NCBI RefSeq assembly: GCF_029051725.1 | Contig: NZ_JAACFU010000001.1 | Span: forward strand, 372,001 to 436,000 | Reading direction: 5' to 3' | DNA: 64,000 bases | From: Bradyrhizobium sp. CSS354 | GTDB taxonomy: Bacteria; Pseudomonadota; Alphaproteobacteria; Rhizobiales; Xanthobacteraceae | Notes under the pieces: generated by a model | What the model was told of the DNA's origin: nothing | What the model saw: only the letters and a program-made list of their open reading frames with translations | Databases searched by the model: none | In this document: positions 8,838 to 19,468 of the stretch, one piece after another | Numbering within the stretch: position 1 is the stretch's first letter | How the letters are laid out: each line of letters starts with the position of its first letter | Translations under genes and position numbers: made by a program

Positions 8838-9926
8838 TCAGCTCTGCGAGTTGCGCGCCATGAAGTTGTCGTAGCCGACTTCGGCGACCTGGAACCACTG
8901 ATATCCGTTGTTCGAGAACGCGGTCAGCGATTCGTAGACCTTCTTGAAGTCCGGATTGCTGGCCGAGACTTCGGTGTGCAGCTCCTTTGACGCCTTGAAG
9001 CAGGCCTGCATGACCTCGGGCGAGAACGGATGCAGCTTGGCGCCGGCCGCGAGCAGGCGCCGCAACGCCGGTGGATTGGCCTGGTCGTACTTCGCCATCA
9101 TCCAGTTGTTGGCATAGTGCCCCGCCTGCTCGAGGATGCTCTGATAGTGCTTCGGCAGCGCATTCCACTTGTCCTGGTTGACGAAGGCGAGAAGCATTGG
9201 CCCGCCTTCCCACCAGCCCGGGAAGTAATAATGCGGCGCGACCTTGACGAAGCCGAGCTTCTCGTCGTCATAAGGTCCGACCCATTCGGCAGCGTCGATG
9301 GTGCCCTTCTCCAGCGCCGGATAAATGTCGCCTCCGGCGATCTGCTGCGGCACGGCGCCGAGTTTGGCCATCACTTTTCCGGCGAAGCCCCCGATGCGGA
9401 ATTTCAATCCGCTGAAGTCCTGGGGAGTCTTGACCTCCTTGCGGAACCAGCCACCCATCTGACAGCCGGTATTGCCGGCAAGCAGCGAGACGACGTTGTA
9501 CTTCTTGTAGAACTCGTTGAGGATGTCCCTGCCGCCGCCGAGTGTGTACCAGGCCTGGTTGATGCGCATGTTCGGTCCGAACGGCACCGCCGATCCGAAG
9601 GTGAAGGTCGGGTCCTTGCCAAAATAATAGTAGGACGCGGTGTGGCCGATTTCGCAGGTACCGTTCTGCACGGCGTCGAGCACCTGAAGGCCCGGCACGA
9701 TCTCGCCGCCCGCAAATGTCTGAATCTGGAATTTGTTGTCGGTTGCTTCCGCGACCATCTTGGCCATCATCTCGGCGCCGCCATAGAGCGTATCGAGTGA
9801 TTTCGGCCAGCTCGTCGGCATGCGCCATTTGATCTCGGGCGTCGTCTGCGCGATCGCTGGAGCGGCGAGCGTGGCGACACCCGCCGCACCAAGCCCGGTG
9901 ACCTTGATGAAGTCTCGTCTTTTCAT
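8838..9926 (-). CDS. dctP: TRAP transporter substrate-binding protein (DctP family), copy 1
   Basis: The 362-residue periplasmic binding protein begins with a twin-arginine-like signal (MKRRDFIKVTGLGAAG, cleavage near AIAQ). The DctP fold is clear, with [21 protein letters not shown] in the hinge/binding region. It resembles the TakP group that binds 2-oxo acids; this substrate is inferred from the family only. It is convergent with dctQM and follows a two-component pair on its own strand, which probably regulates it. A second, very similar copy lies at 14.0-15.1 kb. Confidence 0.9.
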   Translation of the reverse strand: MKRRDFIKVTGLGAAGVATLAAPAIAQTTPEIKWRMPTSWPKSLDTLYGGAEMMAKMVAEATDNKFQIQTFAGGEIVPGLQVLDAVQNGTCEIGHTASYYYFGKDPTFTFGSAVPFGPNMRINQAWYTLGGGRDILNEFYKKYNVVSLLAGNTGCQMGGWFRKEVKTPQDFSGLKFRIGGFAGKVMAKLGAVPQQIAGGDIYPALEKGTIDAAEWVGPYDDEKLGFVKVAPHYYFPGWWEGGPMLLAFVNQDKWNALPKHYQSILEQAGHYANNWMMAKYDQANPPALRRLLAAGAKLHPFSPEVMQACFKASKELHTEVSASNPDFKKVYESLTAFSNNGYQWFQVAEVGYDNFMARNSQS

Positions 9927-10171
9927 GATTTCCTACCCTGATGGATTGTGACGGTGGGCCTTCTTGCCGAGGCTTGGAGGCCAGCATGGAACATGTCTCG
10001 TCCGATTTCCATCCCTCACGATGTCAGGGATGAAAATGCTCAGCTCCCGCGCCATCGGGTCCTACGACTTTAGGCTTAGATCGATAGCCGGTGATCGGAA
10101 GACGGAGCACGAAGTGGTGCAGACCCGTTGGACGCCTGGCGACCACACGCCGCCATCGAGACGGCGCAGGT
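9927..10171. other. leader region of dctP copy 1
   Basis: No gene fits this 245-base stretch between the kinase stop and the dctP start. It presumably carries the dctP promoter on the minus strand; no clear -35/-10 pair or operator was recognised. Confidence 0.4.
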
Positions 10172-11590
10172 TCAACCTGCCGCCGCTCCGGCCGCCGAAT
10201 TGGGGCCGGCTGGCTGCACGCCATCCGCCAGCCTGAACCGCAGCGTGAACTGCGCGCCACCGCCCGGAAGATTCGCCACCGCAACCGTCGCCGCGTGATC
10301 ATCCGCGACGGCGCGCACGATTGACAGCCCGAGCCCGGCGCCGTCGCTGCGCTGGCGGTCGGCGCGCCAGAACCGGTGGAAGATCAATTCGCGCTCGGCT
10401 TCCGCAATTCCCGGGCCGCAATCGCGCACGTGCACCGCACCGTCCTCGCTCACATCGACATCGACCGACGTGTCCTTTGCCGTGAACTTGATGGCGTTCT
10501 CGGCGAGGTTGAAGATCGCGCGCTGGAGCATCACGGAATTGCCGTGGATCAGCACCGGCGCCTCGGTGCCCCTCAGCGCGATATCCTTGTGCTGCGCGAT
10601 CGCGAGCGGCGCGATCGAACCGACCACCTCGGCGCAGACCACGCGCAAATCCGCGGTCTCGCCGGGATCGAGCACCAGCGTGTCGAGTTCAGCGATCTCC
10701 AGCAGCTGCACAACGATGCGGCTCATGCCCTCGATGTCGGCATGCAGCGCCTGCCTCGCGGCGCCGTCGCCGAGCGTCTCGATCCGCGTGCGCAGGATCG
10801 CGAGCGGCGTGCGCAACTGATGCGCGGCGTCGGCGGTGAACTGCCGCTGCACCCGAAAGCCATCCTCGAGTCGGTCGAGCGCCTGGTTGACGGCGATGAC
10901 GAGCGGCATGATTTCGCGTGGGATCTGCTCCGTCGGCAGGCGGATGTCGGTGCGCGCCGGGCCGATATTGCTCGCCTCCTCGGAGGCCTTCCACAGCGGC
11001 GCGACAGCGCGGCGAAAGATGATGATGTCGATGGCGAGCAGGACCAGCAGGATCGGAATGGTGATCCACCCGACCCGCCGGAAGAAGTTCGACACGATAT
11101 CGTCGATGATGACGTCGCGGTGCCCGAGGTCCTCCGCGACGCGAATGCGTATCACCTTGCCGTCAATGGTGCGGGTGACACCGGCGCCGGAAATCGTCTC
11201 GGAGAGCGGCGGTGCGGCCGTGGCAGTGCCGGTCTTGCGCCGCGACGAGAACAGCAGATGTCCCTCGGCATCGCGAATGTCGTACTGGTAGCGGCCATAG
11301 GCTTCCGAATAAAGGCCCTTGAGACTGTCCGGCAGGTTGAACGTCAACAGACCGTCGGGCTGGGCGACGATGCGCTCGGCCAACACCTCGGCCTGCGCGC
11401 GCATGGCATCGCGATGCAGCTGGTCGATCTCGGAATTGAGCAGCCAGAACAGCACCAGCGGCAGGAAAATCGCGACCACCGCGACCGCCACGATGTGCAG
11501 GAACACGATGCGCCAGATCAGCGATTTGAACGTCGGCGACCTCGCACGGACCCCGGCGCGTAATCCGGCGTGAGGTGCGATCCGGGCCAC
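10172..11590 (-). CDS. sensor histidine kinase (EnvZ/TctE type)
   Basis: About 472 residues. A membrane helix near the N-terminus (about 28-52), a periplasmic sensor segment to about 175, a second helix at about 175-195, a HAMP-like linker, the phospho-acceptor H257 in AHQLRTPLA, and a C-terminal ATPase with NAIKFT and DCGPGI boxes. The GTG at 11590 is the preferred start: AGGAGA lies 7 bases upstream inside the last codons of the response regulator, whose stop it overlaps. The arrangement resembles TctDE, suggesting carboxylate sensing and control of the TRAP genes; this is inference from position. Confidence 0.88.
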   Translation of the reverse strand: MARIAPHAGLRAGVRARSPTFKSLIWRIVFLHIVAVAVVAIFLPLVLFWLLNSEIDQLHRDAMRAQAEVLAERIVAQPDGLLTFNLPDSLKGLYSEAYGRYQYDIRDAEGHLLFSSRRKTGTATAAPPLSETISGAGVTRTIDGKVIRIRVAEDLGHRDVIIDDIVSNFFRRVGWITIPILLVLLAIDIIIFRRAVAPLWKASEEASNIGPARTDIRLPTEQIPREIMPLVIAVNQALDRLEDGFRVQRQFTADAAHQLRTPLAILRTRIETLGDGAARQALHADIEGMSRIVVQLLEIAELDTLVLDPGETADLRVVCAEVVGSIAPLAIAQHKDIALRGTEAPVLIHGNSVMLQRAIFNLAENAIKFTAKDTSVDVDVSEDGAVHVRDCGPGIAEAERELIFHRFWRADRQRSDGAGLGLSIVRAVADDHAATVAVANLPGGGAQFTLRFRLADGVQPAGPNSAAGAAAG

Positions 11591-11591
11591 G

Positions 11592-12266
11592 CTATTTCTC
11601 CTCGGCCATGAGATAGCCGACGCCACGGATGGTGTGGATCACGACCTTGGCACCATGCTCGGCGAGCTGCTTGCGCAGCCGCGAGACGTAGACCTCGACC
11701 GCGTTGGAGGCGACCTCGCCGTCGAGTCCGAAGATGTGGTCCTCGACGTTCTTCTTCGGCACCACCCGCCCCTGCCGGCGCAGCAGGATCTCAAGCACCG
11801 AGGTCTCGCGCGCGGAGATGATGCGCGGCTGGTCGTCGACGAAGATCTGGCGGCTTTCGGTGTCATAGACGAGGTTGGCGAGGCTCAGCGAGCGGCCGAG
11901 CAACTGGCCCGGACGGCGCAGGATCGCCTCCAGCCGCGCCACCAGCTCCTCCATCGCGAACGGTTTTGCGAGATAGTCGTCGGCGCCGCTGCGCAGGCCG
12001 CTGACGCGATCCTGCAAGCCGCCGCGCGCGGTCAGCACCAGAACCGGCAAGGGCTCCATCTGCCGGCGCAGCTCGCGCAGCACCGACAGGCCATCGCCGT
12101 CGGGTAGTCCGAGGTCCAGGATCATCGCGGCATAGCTGACGCTGCTCACGGCTTCGCGCGCCTCGGCGGCGCTGCCGACGATGTCGCTCTCATAGCCGGC
12201 CGCCGACAGCCCGCCGGCAACCAGCCGCGACAGCTCGGCATTGTCTTCGACGATCAGAAGGCGCAT
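11592..12266 (-). CDS. two-component response regulator (OmpR/PhoB family)
   Basis: The 224-residue protein has a receiver domain (phospho-acceptor D51 in MILDLGLPDGDG, conserved Lys in LAKPF) and a C-terminal winged helix with the terminal RGVGYLM hairpin of the OmpR family. It overlaps the downstream kinase gene, so the two are translationally coupled. The probable target is the neighbouring dctP or dctQM, judged only from position. Confidence 0.92.
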   Translation of the reverse strand: MRLLIVEDNAELSRLVAGGLSAAGYESDIVGSAAEAREAVSSVSYAAMILDLGLPDGDGLSVLRELRRQMEPLPVLVLTARGGLQDRVSGLRSGADDYLAKPFAMEELVARLEAILRRPGQLLGRSLSLANLVYDTESRQIFVDDQPRIISARETSVLEILLRRQGRVVPKKNVEDHIFGLDGEVASNAVEVYVSRLRKQLAEHGAKVVIHTIRGVGYLMAEEK

Positions 12267-12573
12267 CGCATTTTCCCGCGGGATGTTCCGGTATCACCGC
12301 ACGGCTCGCGCCGCATCTTCGATCTCTTCCACCATCCGGGGCATCTCGGCCAGCGAAAAAGCAGCAGGCCGGGCCGGCCGCTCCCTTCCGTCAGGTTCCT
12401 GTAAGCCAATCAGGGCACGTGCGGATGAGGTCGCGTATGGCGGACGTTTGCCTCCTTGGGCCTCGCCGCCGGCGCCGCATCGATCCTGCCAAGGAACGAA
12501 CACCCCGGCGAACCGTTTAACTCAGCTGCAACATTTCTCATTTGATGGGGCGTCGTGCAGACCACCTAAGGTA
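12267..12573. other. intergenic region between response regulator and hydrolase
   Basis: About 300 bases separate the divergent response regulator and alpha/beta hydrolase genes. I see no gene, clear palindrome or promoter. A short plus-strand open frame crosses it but has no ribosome site and no family resemblance. Confidence 0.5.
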
Positions 12574-13638
12574 ATGCACATGCGGGTTGCACGACGAACA
12601 CGTTCCAGCTCCCTTCTATCCGATTGCTTGACCGCTATCACGCGACATCCGGGCGGCGCCGCGTTTGCTGCAGCAGGTACCCTCATTGCGGCTACCGCAA
12701 TCATGAACCGGCGGCTCGCGAACAAAGCGCAACGCGATAATCCTCCGCAGGGGCGGTTCATCGACGTCGAGGGCGTTCGCCTGCACTATTTGGAACGCGG
12801 CAGGGGCAAGCCGCTGGCTTTGTTTCACGGCAATGGCAGCATGGTCCAGGATTTCGACTCGAGTGGATTGATTGATCTCGCAGCCGAGAACTACAGGGTC
12901 TTGGTGTTCGATCGTCCCGGTTTTGGGCACAGCTCGCGGTCGAGGCACGTCGTCTGGACCCCGGAGGCCCAAGCGGACCTGTTCAAGAACGCGTTCGATC
13001 AGCTCGGCGTCTCTCAAGCGATTGTCCTTGGCCATTCGTGGGGAGCGTCGGTTGCGGTTGCGCTGGCGACAAGACATCCTTCGTTCGTGCAGGCTCTCGT
13101 GCTGGCGTCGGGTTATTATTTCCCGACTCCCCGCTCGGACAGCGCCGCGTCGGTGCTGTCCGCCATACCGGTGCTCGGGGACATCATCAGCTCCACGATT
13201 TCGCCGCTAGCCGGTCGGATGATGTGGCCCGCGATCTTGCGCAAGCTGTTTGGCCCCCGCCCGGTCCCGAGCAAGTTCGCGGGCTTTCCGAAAGAAATGG
13301 CGGTCCGCCCATCACAGATGCGGGCCACAGCGGCCGAAGCGACGATGTTGATCCCCGCCGCATTCTCAGGTTCGAAGACTTATGCAGAACTCAAGATGCC
13401 CACGATCATTATCGCGGGCCAGGACGATCGCCTGATCGATATCAAGCAGTCGGTTAGGCTGCATGGCGAGATCAAGCAGAGCAAATTGCGCCGGATCGAC
13501 CGAGCGGGACACATGATCCATCATTCCGCAACCGCTGAGGTGATGGCGGCCATCGACGAAGCTGCTGCCGAGGCCGTGTTGACTCATGGACGGGAAGGTC
13601 CGGGCGTACAGCAGCCCCGAGAGACTTCCGGCGCCTGA
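12574..13638 (+). CDS. alpha/beta hydrolase
   Basis: About 354 residues. A hydrophobic helix near 27-45 may anchor it in the membrane. The catalytic triad of the fold is visible: nucleophile S155 in GHSWGAS, acid D284 or D285 in AGQDDRL, and H313 in AGHMIHH. The oxyanion segment is HGNGSMVQDF. The start was set at the ATG at 12574 (TAAGG upstream), since upstream sequence is not protein-like. Substrate cannot be inferred. It is transcribed away from the two-component pair. Confidence 0.82.
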   Translation: MHMRVARRTRSSSLLSDCLTAITRHPGGAAFAAAGTLIAATAIMNRRLANKAQRDNPPQGRFIDVEGVRLHYLERGRGKPLALFHGNGSMVQDFDSSGLIDLAAENYRVLVFDRPGFGHSSRSRHVVWTPEAQADLFKNAFDQLGVSQAIVLGHSWGASVAVALATRHPSFVQALVLASGYYFPTPRSDSAASVLSAIPVLGDIISSTISPLAGRMMWPAILRKLFGPRPVPSKFAGFPKEMAVRPSQMRATAAEATMLIPAAFSGSKTYAELKMPTIIIAGQDDRLIDIKQSVRLHGEIKQSKLRRIDRAGHMIHHSATAEVMAAIDEAAAEAVLTHGREGPGVQQPRETSGA

Positions 13639-13669
13639 CGAGCGCGAGGAGCCACCCAAGCCAACAATT

Positions 13670-13910
13670 TCGGATTTTGCGATAATGCCTTTATGCCACT
13701 GTTTTGCCCGACGAGTCAAACGGTCTCGCTGAAGCACGCGCGCCTGCCCCGCTTTGGCGCCCAAAATGCGAAGTTGCCATCGACCGTGCGATGCTCGGGC
13801 CTGCCCCCAATTAGCTCCATCGCATCAAGCGTTTGGCTGCACTCGCAACGCGTTGTCCGCTCACCCCTCGTCTACTGTGCATGGGGTTGTTTTTCAGATT
13901 TTTTGTTGGA
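13670..13910. repeat. possible dispersed intergenic repeat
   Basis: Non-coding sequence containing TTTTGCCCGACGAGTCAAAC and, 180 bases on, GCATGGGGTTGTTTTTCAGA followed by a T-rich tail. From memory these blocks resemble an intergenic element repeated in Bradyrhizobium genomes. There is only one copy in this window, so repetition is not shown here. The 13639-14042 gap holds no gene. Confidence 0.35.
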
Positions 13911-13980
13911 CGCCCCGCCCGGCCCCCGGCGACACCGCCGCTCGGCGGCTTCCGCCTCGCCTTTTCCGATCGCGTCGCCC

Positions 13981-14016
13981 CAAAGAAAAAGCCCGGCCTC
14001 GCGAACGAGACCGGGC
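13981..14016 (-). terminator. rho-independent terminator of dctP copy 2
   Basis: On the minus strand an 11-base stem (GCCCGGTCTCG / CGAGGCCGGGC, one G-T pair) closes a TTCG loop and is followed by TTTTTCTTTG. It lies 27 bases past the dctP stop. Confidence 0.88.
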
Positions 14017-14042
14017 GCGTCGTCTTGTGACTGGTTCGAAGA

Positions 14043-15164
<1,122 letters not shown>

Positions 15165-15342
15165 CTAACTTCCTCTTTGCTGCCGCTCATTCCGGCGACG
15201 CGTTCTTGGGCCGCGTCGAACCGAAGGGGCTTGACTGCCGTGGGCCTTTAACACGGAAGCCCCGCTTTCGAAACGCGACATTGGCATGACAGGGCTCTAC
15301 GAAAGTCGCATGTCCCCATTATTGATTTTGGTTTGGATCCGC

Positions 15343-16485
15343 TCAGGCCGCGGCGATGACGCCCTTGAGCTGGTCCCGCACCTGTCCCGCAATGGCGCGG
15401 TAGATCGCCGCATGAGGACCATCCGGTTCGCTGTCCACCACGGGCGTGCCGGCATCCGAGGTGGCGCGAATCGCCATGTGCAGGGGGATCTCGCCCAGGA
15501 ACGGCACCCCGAGCTTCTCGGCCTCGTGGCGCGCGCCGCCATGGCCGAAAATGTCGGATTTCGTGCCGCATTGCGGGCATTGGAAATAGCTCATGTTCTC
15601 GACGATGCCGAGCACGGGCACGTTGACCTTCTTGAACATCGCAAGCCCCCGCCTCGCGTCGATCAGGGACAGGTCCTGCGGAGTCGAGACGATCACGGCG
15701 CCCTTCAAGGGGACGTTCTGCGCCAGCGTGAGCTGGGCATCACCGGTGCCTGGCGGCATGTCCACGACGAGGACGTCGAGCTGGCCCCATGCGACGTCGC
15801 GCAGCATCTGCGTCACCGCCGACATCACCATCGGTCCGCGCCAGATCATCGCGGTCTCTTCCTCCACCAGGAAGCCGATCGACATGATGGCCAAGCCAAA
15901 GCGCCTGAGCGGAATCATCTTGCGCTCGCCATCCAGCTCCGGCTTCTCATGCAATCCCGTCAGCCGCGGCACCGAGGGACCGTAGATGTCGGCATCGAGC
16001 AGCCCGACCTTGAGGCCGAGATCGCGCAGGCCCAGCGCAAGATTGAGCGCGGTGGTGGACTTGCCGACGCCGCCCTTGCCCGAGGCGACCGCGATCACGG
16101 CCGCGACGCCCGGAATCTCGGACTGCCGCGCCATCGGCGATTGGGCGCCGCCCTGTGGCGGCGGCTTGTGGGCGTGGACCGGCTGCACGCCCGGCGTGCC
16201 GCGGCTGGGAGTTGGCGGCGGTGGCGGCGTCGCGCCGGCCTTGCGCTCGGCGGTCAGCGCCACCATGACGGTGGTGACGCCGGGAATGGCGCGCACCGCG
16301 GCCTCGGCCTCGGCCCGGACGGATTCCCAGGCGCGCGCCTCGGCGGCATCGACATTGATCGAGAAGAACACCTTGCCGTCGGCCGCGCTGATCGCGCTCA
16401 GCACGTTGGCATTGGTGAGCGCGACCCCGCGGGGCGACTTGATCCTGGCGAGGCTGTCGAGAACCTGTTGCTGCGTCACGCTCAA
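15343..16485 (-). CDS. mrp: Mrp/ApbC-type iron-sulfur carrier P-loop ATPase
   Basis: About 380 residues. An N-terminal MIP18/DUF59 domain (1-85), a proline-rich linker (86-120), then an Mrp/NBP35 ATPase with the deviant Walker A GKGGVGKST (136-144). A C-terminal CPQC motif can bind a bridging Fe-S cluster for transfer to apoproteins. A TTG at 16485 is favoured over the more upstream TTG at 16506, because AGGAGA lies 6 bases before it. It is monocistronic by spacing. Confidence 0.92.
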   Translation of the reverse strand: MSVTQQQVLDSLARIKSPRGVALTNANVLSAISAADGKVFFSINVDAAEARAWESVRAEAEAAVRAIPGVTTVMVALTAERKAGATPPPPPTPSRGTPGVQPVHAHKPPPQGGAQSPMARQSEIPGVAAVIAVASGKGGVGKSTTALNLALGLRDLGLKVGLLDADIYGPSVPRLTGLHEKPELDGERKMIPLRRFGLAIMSIGFLVEEETAMIWRGPMVMSAVTQMLRDVAWGQLDVLVVDMPPGTGDAQLTLAQNVPLKGAVIVSTPQDLSLIDARRGLAMFKKVNVPVLGIVENMSYFQCPQCGTKSDIFGHGGARHEAEKLGVPFLGEIPLHMAIRATSDAGTPVVDSEPDGPHAAIYRAIAGQVRDQLKGVIAAA

Positions 16486-16538
16486 AGCGCATCTCCTAGA
16501 ATTCAAGATGCCCCATTAGAGCGGAAACGCCCAAAAGG

Positions 16539-16976
16539 CTACTGCCTGCCGATATCGTCAGCCATCTCGGCGGGCGCCGCGCCCTGCTCCAGCGCCGCCT
16601 CGTAATTCAGCTCGATCATGACCCCGTTGGGGTCGTGAACGAAGATCTGCCAGAGTTCGCCGCCGGGCACCTGGCGGGAGTCGAACGTCATCCCCTTTGA
16701 GGCCAGCCGCTGCTTCATGCCGTCAAACCCGCGGCTGGCGAAGGCGACATGGTGGACAACGCCGGAATCCGGCTTTTGTGGCTCGGCAGTCGGAGAAATA
16801 TCGACGAGGTGCACCACCGGCTTACCCTCGCTGTACATCCAGGCGCCGGGGAAGGCGAAATTCGGCCGGGCGCCTTTTTCCAGGCCCAGCACGTCCTCAT
16901 AGAAGCGGACGGTCTCGGCCAGATTCCGGGTCCGGATGTTGAAATGATCGAGCACGCCCACGCTTACGCCGCCCAT
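16539..16976 (-). CDS. VOC (glyoxalase/dioxygenase) family protein
   Basis: The 145-residue product has one vicinal-oxygen-chelate fold: beta start VLDHFNIRTRNL with probable metal His, a central VHLVDI and HHVAFAS strand, and the C-terminal IFVHDPNGVMIELNYE with the Glu ligand. ATG 16976 follows GGGAG at suitable distance. Function within VOC (lyase, dioxygenase, resistance protein) is not determinable. Confidence 0.85.
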   Translation of the reverse strand: MGGVSVGVLDHFNIRTRNLAETVRFYEDVLGLEKGARPNFAFPGAWMYSEGKPVVHLVDISPTAEPQKPDSGVVHHVAFASRGFDGMKQRLASKGMTFDSRQVPGGELWQIFVHDPNGVMIELNYEAALEQGAAPAEMADDIGRQ

Positions 16977-17158
16977 GCCTTTGCTCCCTTTTTTTGAAGT
17001 CCTTAGGTCCGCCATCCTAGCACAGGCGGGGGCCAAACGAAGCCGTTGCCCTCCGGCCTCAAGGGTTTATGGTGCGCCCGATCTGCCGCAATGGCGGAAC
17101 CGGGCGCCCCTTGCCCGGCAAGAACCGTAAAACCCAAACTACGGACAAGGTACCACAG

Positions 17159-18031
17159 ATGGCTAAAGTCGCTTTCCTCGGTCTCGGCGTGATGGGCTTC
17201 CCAATGGCCGGACACCTCGTGAAAAAAGGGGGCCATGAGGTCACCGTCTATAACCGCACCGCGGCCAAGGCGAAGGAGTGGGCCGACAAGTTCGCCGGCA
17301 AGACCGCGGCGACCCCGAAAGCCGCGGCCGAGGGCCAGGATTTCGTGATGTGCTGCGTCGGCAACGACAACGATCTGCGCGCGGTCACGATCGGGGCCGA
17401 CGGAGCGTTTGCCGGCATGAAGAAGGGTGCGACCTTCGTCGACCACACCACCGCTTCCGCCGAGGTCGCCCGTGAGCTCGATGCGGCCGCCACCAAGGCG
17501 GGCTTCAAGTTCATTGACGCACCCGTGTCCGGCGGCCAGGCCGGTGCCGAGAACGGCGTGCTGACGGTGATGTGCGGCGGCGCGCAGGACGCCTATGCCG
17601 GCGCCGAGCCGATCATCACAGGCGCCTATGCGCGGATGTGCAAATTGCTCGGGCCCGCCGGCTCCGGCCAGCTGACCAAAATGGTCAACCAGATCTGCAT
17701 CGCCGGCCTCGTCCAGGGCCTCTCCGAGGGTATTCACTTCGCCAAGAAAAGCGGCCTTGACGTCGCGGCCGTGATCGAAACCATCTCAAAGGGCGCCGCG
17801 CAGTCCTGGCAGATGGAGAACCGCTACAAGACCATGAACGACGACAAATACGATTTCGGCTTCGCGGTCGAATGGATGCGCAAGGATCTCTCGATCTCGC
17901 TCGCCGAAGCCCGCCGCAATGGCGCCAATTTGCCGGTGACCGCGCTGGTCGACCAGTTCTACTCCGAGGTCGAGAAGATGGGCGGCAAGCGCTGGGATAC
18001 GTCGAGCCTGCTCGCGCGCCTCAATCGCTGA
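17159..18031 (+). CDS. NAD(P)-dependent oxidoreductase, 3-hydroxyisobutyrate dehydrogenase family
   Basis: About 290 residues, the standard length. The Rossmann motif is FLGLGVMGFPMAGHL at the N-terminus, substrate site DAPVSGGQAGAENG, and the catalytic lysine in GSGQLTKMVNQI. The family oxidises beta-hydroxyacids such as 3-hydroxyisobutyrate or tartronate semialdehyde; the substrate is not fixed by the sequence. ATG at 17159 is chosen, since the ORF upstream is not conserved-looking. An NhaD-like antiporter follows 22 bases downstream and may be co-transcribed. Confidence 0.85.
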   Translation: MAKVAFLGLGVMGFPMAGHLVKKGGHEVTVYNRTAAKAKEWADKFAGKTAATPKAAAEGQDFVMCCVGNDNDLRAVTIGADGAFAGMKKGATFVDHTTASAEVARELDAAATKAGFKFIDAPVSGGQAGAENGVLTVMCGGAQDAYAGAEPIITGAYARMCKLLGPAGSGQLTKMVNQICIAGLVQGLSEGIHFAKKSGLDVAAVIETISKGAAQSWQMENRYKTMNDDKYDFGFAVEWMRKDLSISLAEARRNGANLPVTALVDQFYSEVEKMGGKRWDTSSLLARLNR

Positions 18032-18053
18032 CACCTGACGAAGTGATCCTGCC

Positions 18054-19331
18054 TTGCTGATCGCACTCGCCGCAATCTTCGTCCTCGCCTATGCGGCGAT
18101 CGCGCTTGAGCATCCTATCGGGGTGAACAAGAGCGCGTCTGCGCTACTCGGCGCAGGCGTGCTCTGGACAATCTATGCGCTCGCGACGGGAGACCACACG
18201 CTGGTCGGTCGTCAGCTCGATGAGTCCGTCGCCGCCACCGCGCAGATCGTGTTCTTCTTGATTGGCGCGATGACCATCGTCGAGGTCATCGACGCCCATG
18301 ACGGTTTCGAGGTCATCACCTCCCGCATCAGCACGACCAGCCAGGTCCGTCTGATATGGCTGATTGGCTTCGTGACCTTCTTCCTCAGTGCCATTCTCGA
18401 CAATCTGACCACCACCATTGTCATGGTCTCGCTGATCCAGCGGTTGATCGCCAAGCGCGACGACCGCCTGCTGTTTGCCTCGCTCATCGTCATCGCCGCA
18501 AATGCCGGCGGTGCATGGACCGTGATTGGCGACGTCACCACGACCATGCTGTGGATCGGCGGACAGATTTCGCCGGTGAATATCATGGGCGCGGTGTTCC
18601 TGCCCTCGCTGCTCAACCTGCTGGTGCCGCTCGCATTCATCAGCTTTTCGCTCAAGGGCAAGACCATCGCACCGCCGCCGAAAGAGGACGGATTGCAGAG
18701 TGTCGATCCGTTCGAGCGGAATGTGATGTTCTATCTCGGACTCGGCGTACTGATCGCGGTGCCCGCCTTCAAGACGATCACGCACCTGCCGCCCTTCATG
18801 GGTGTCCTGCTCGGGCTCGGCATCGTGTGGTTGGTCGGCGAGATCGTTCATCGCAACAAGGATGAGCATGTCCGTGGTCCGCTTACGCTTGCGAATGCGC
18901 TGACACGGATCGACATGGGCTCGATCGTGTTCTTCCTCGGCATTTTGCTCGCGGTCGCCAGCCTCGAACATGCCGGCGTGCTCTCTATGGTGGCCAAATG
19001 GCTGGACAGCGCGATCGGCCGACAGGACATCATCGTGATCGTGCTCGGGCTGCTCAGCGCCGTCATCGACAACGTGCCGCTGGTCGCCGCGACCATGGGC
19101 ATGTACGACCTGGCGCGTTATCCACCCGACAGCTTCCTCTGGGAGTTCATCGCCTATTGCGCCGGCACCGGCGGTTCGATCCTGATCATCGGTTCGGCCG
19201 CGGGCGTCGCGGCCATGGGGCTCGAGCGCATCGAGTTCCTCTGGTACGCCCGCCGCATCGCCGTTCCCGCGCTCGCCGGCTATCTGGCGGGCGCCGTGGT
19301 GTACATCGCGCAGCACGCGGCGCTGCATTGA
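18054..19331 (+). CDS. nhaD: sodium:proton antiporter, NhaD type
   Basis: The 425-residue integral membrane protein has about 12 hydrophobic segments. LDNLTTTIVMVSL and VIDNVPLVAATMGMYD are two inverted-repeat DN motifs typical of the ion-transporter (NhaD/ArsB) superfamily. GNAGGAWTVIGDVTTTM is the NhaD-specific pattern. It would exchange Na+ for H+ across the inner membrane. The start is TTG at 18054, or a nearby alternative, without a strong ribosome site. Confidence 0.85.
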   Translation: MLIALAAIFVLAYAAIALEHPIGVNKSASALLGAGVLWTIYALATGDHTLVGRQLDESVAATAQIVFFLIGAMTIVEVIDAHDGFEVITSRISTTSQVRLIWLIGFVTFFLSAILDNLTTTIVMVSLIQRLIAKRDDRLLFASLIVIAANAGGAWTVIGDVTTTMLWIGGQISPVNIMGAVFLPSLLNLLVPLAFISFSLKGKTIAPPPKEDGLQSVDPFERNVMFYLGLGVLIAVPAFKTITHLPPFMGVLLGLGIVWLVGEIVHRNKDEHVRGPLTLANALTRIDMGSIVFFLGILLAVASLEHAGVLSMVAKWLDSAIGRQDIIVIVLGLLSAVIDNVPLVAATMGMYDLARYPPDSFLWEFIAYCAGTGGSILIIGSAAGVAAMGLERIEFLWYARRIAVPALAGYLAGAVVYIAQHAALH

Positions 19332-19353
19332 GCGGCTCACGCCGGATCCAAAA

Positions 19354-19368
19354 TTAACGCCGGGTTAA
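19354..19368 (+). promoter_or_regulatory. CtrA-type binding site upstream of histidine kinase
   Basis: TTAACGCCGGGTTAA is an exact match to TTAA-N7-TTAA, the recognition sequence of the alphaproteobacterial cell-cycle regulator CtrA. It lies about 100 bases before the kinase start at 19469. A second TTAA-N8-TTAA lies at 19386-19401. The match is seen in the sequence; binding is inferred. Confidence 0.6.
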
Positions 19369-19468
19369 CGTAATTCTTTAGCTCCTTAAGTCACCTCTTA
19401 AGGATTTCTTGCCAGAGATAGACAATGCAGAAGGCCCGTCCCGCGCGGGCAGGAATTGTTGTTGTGCG

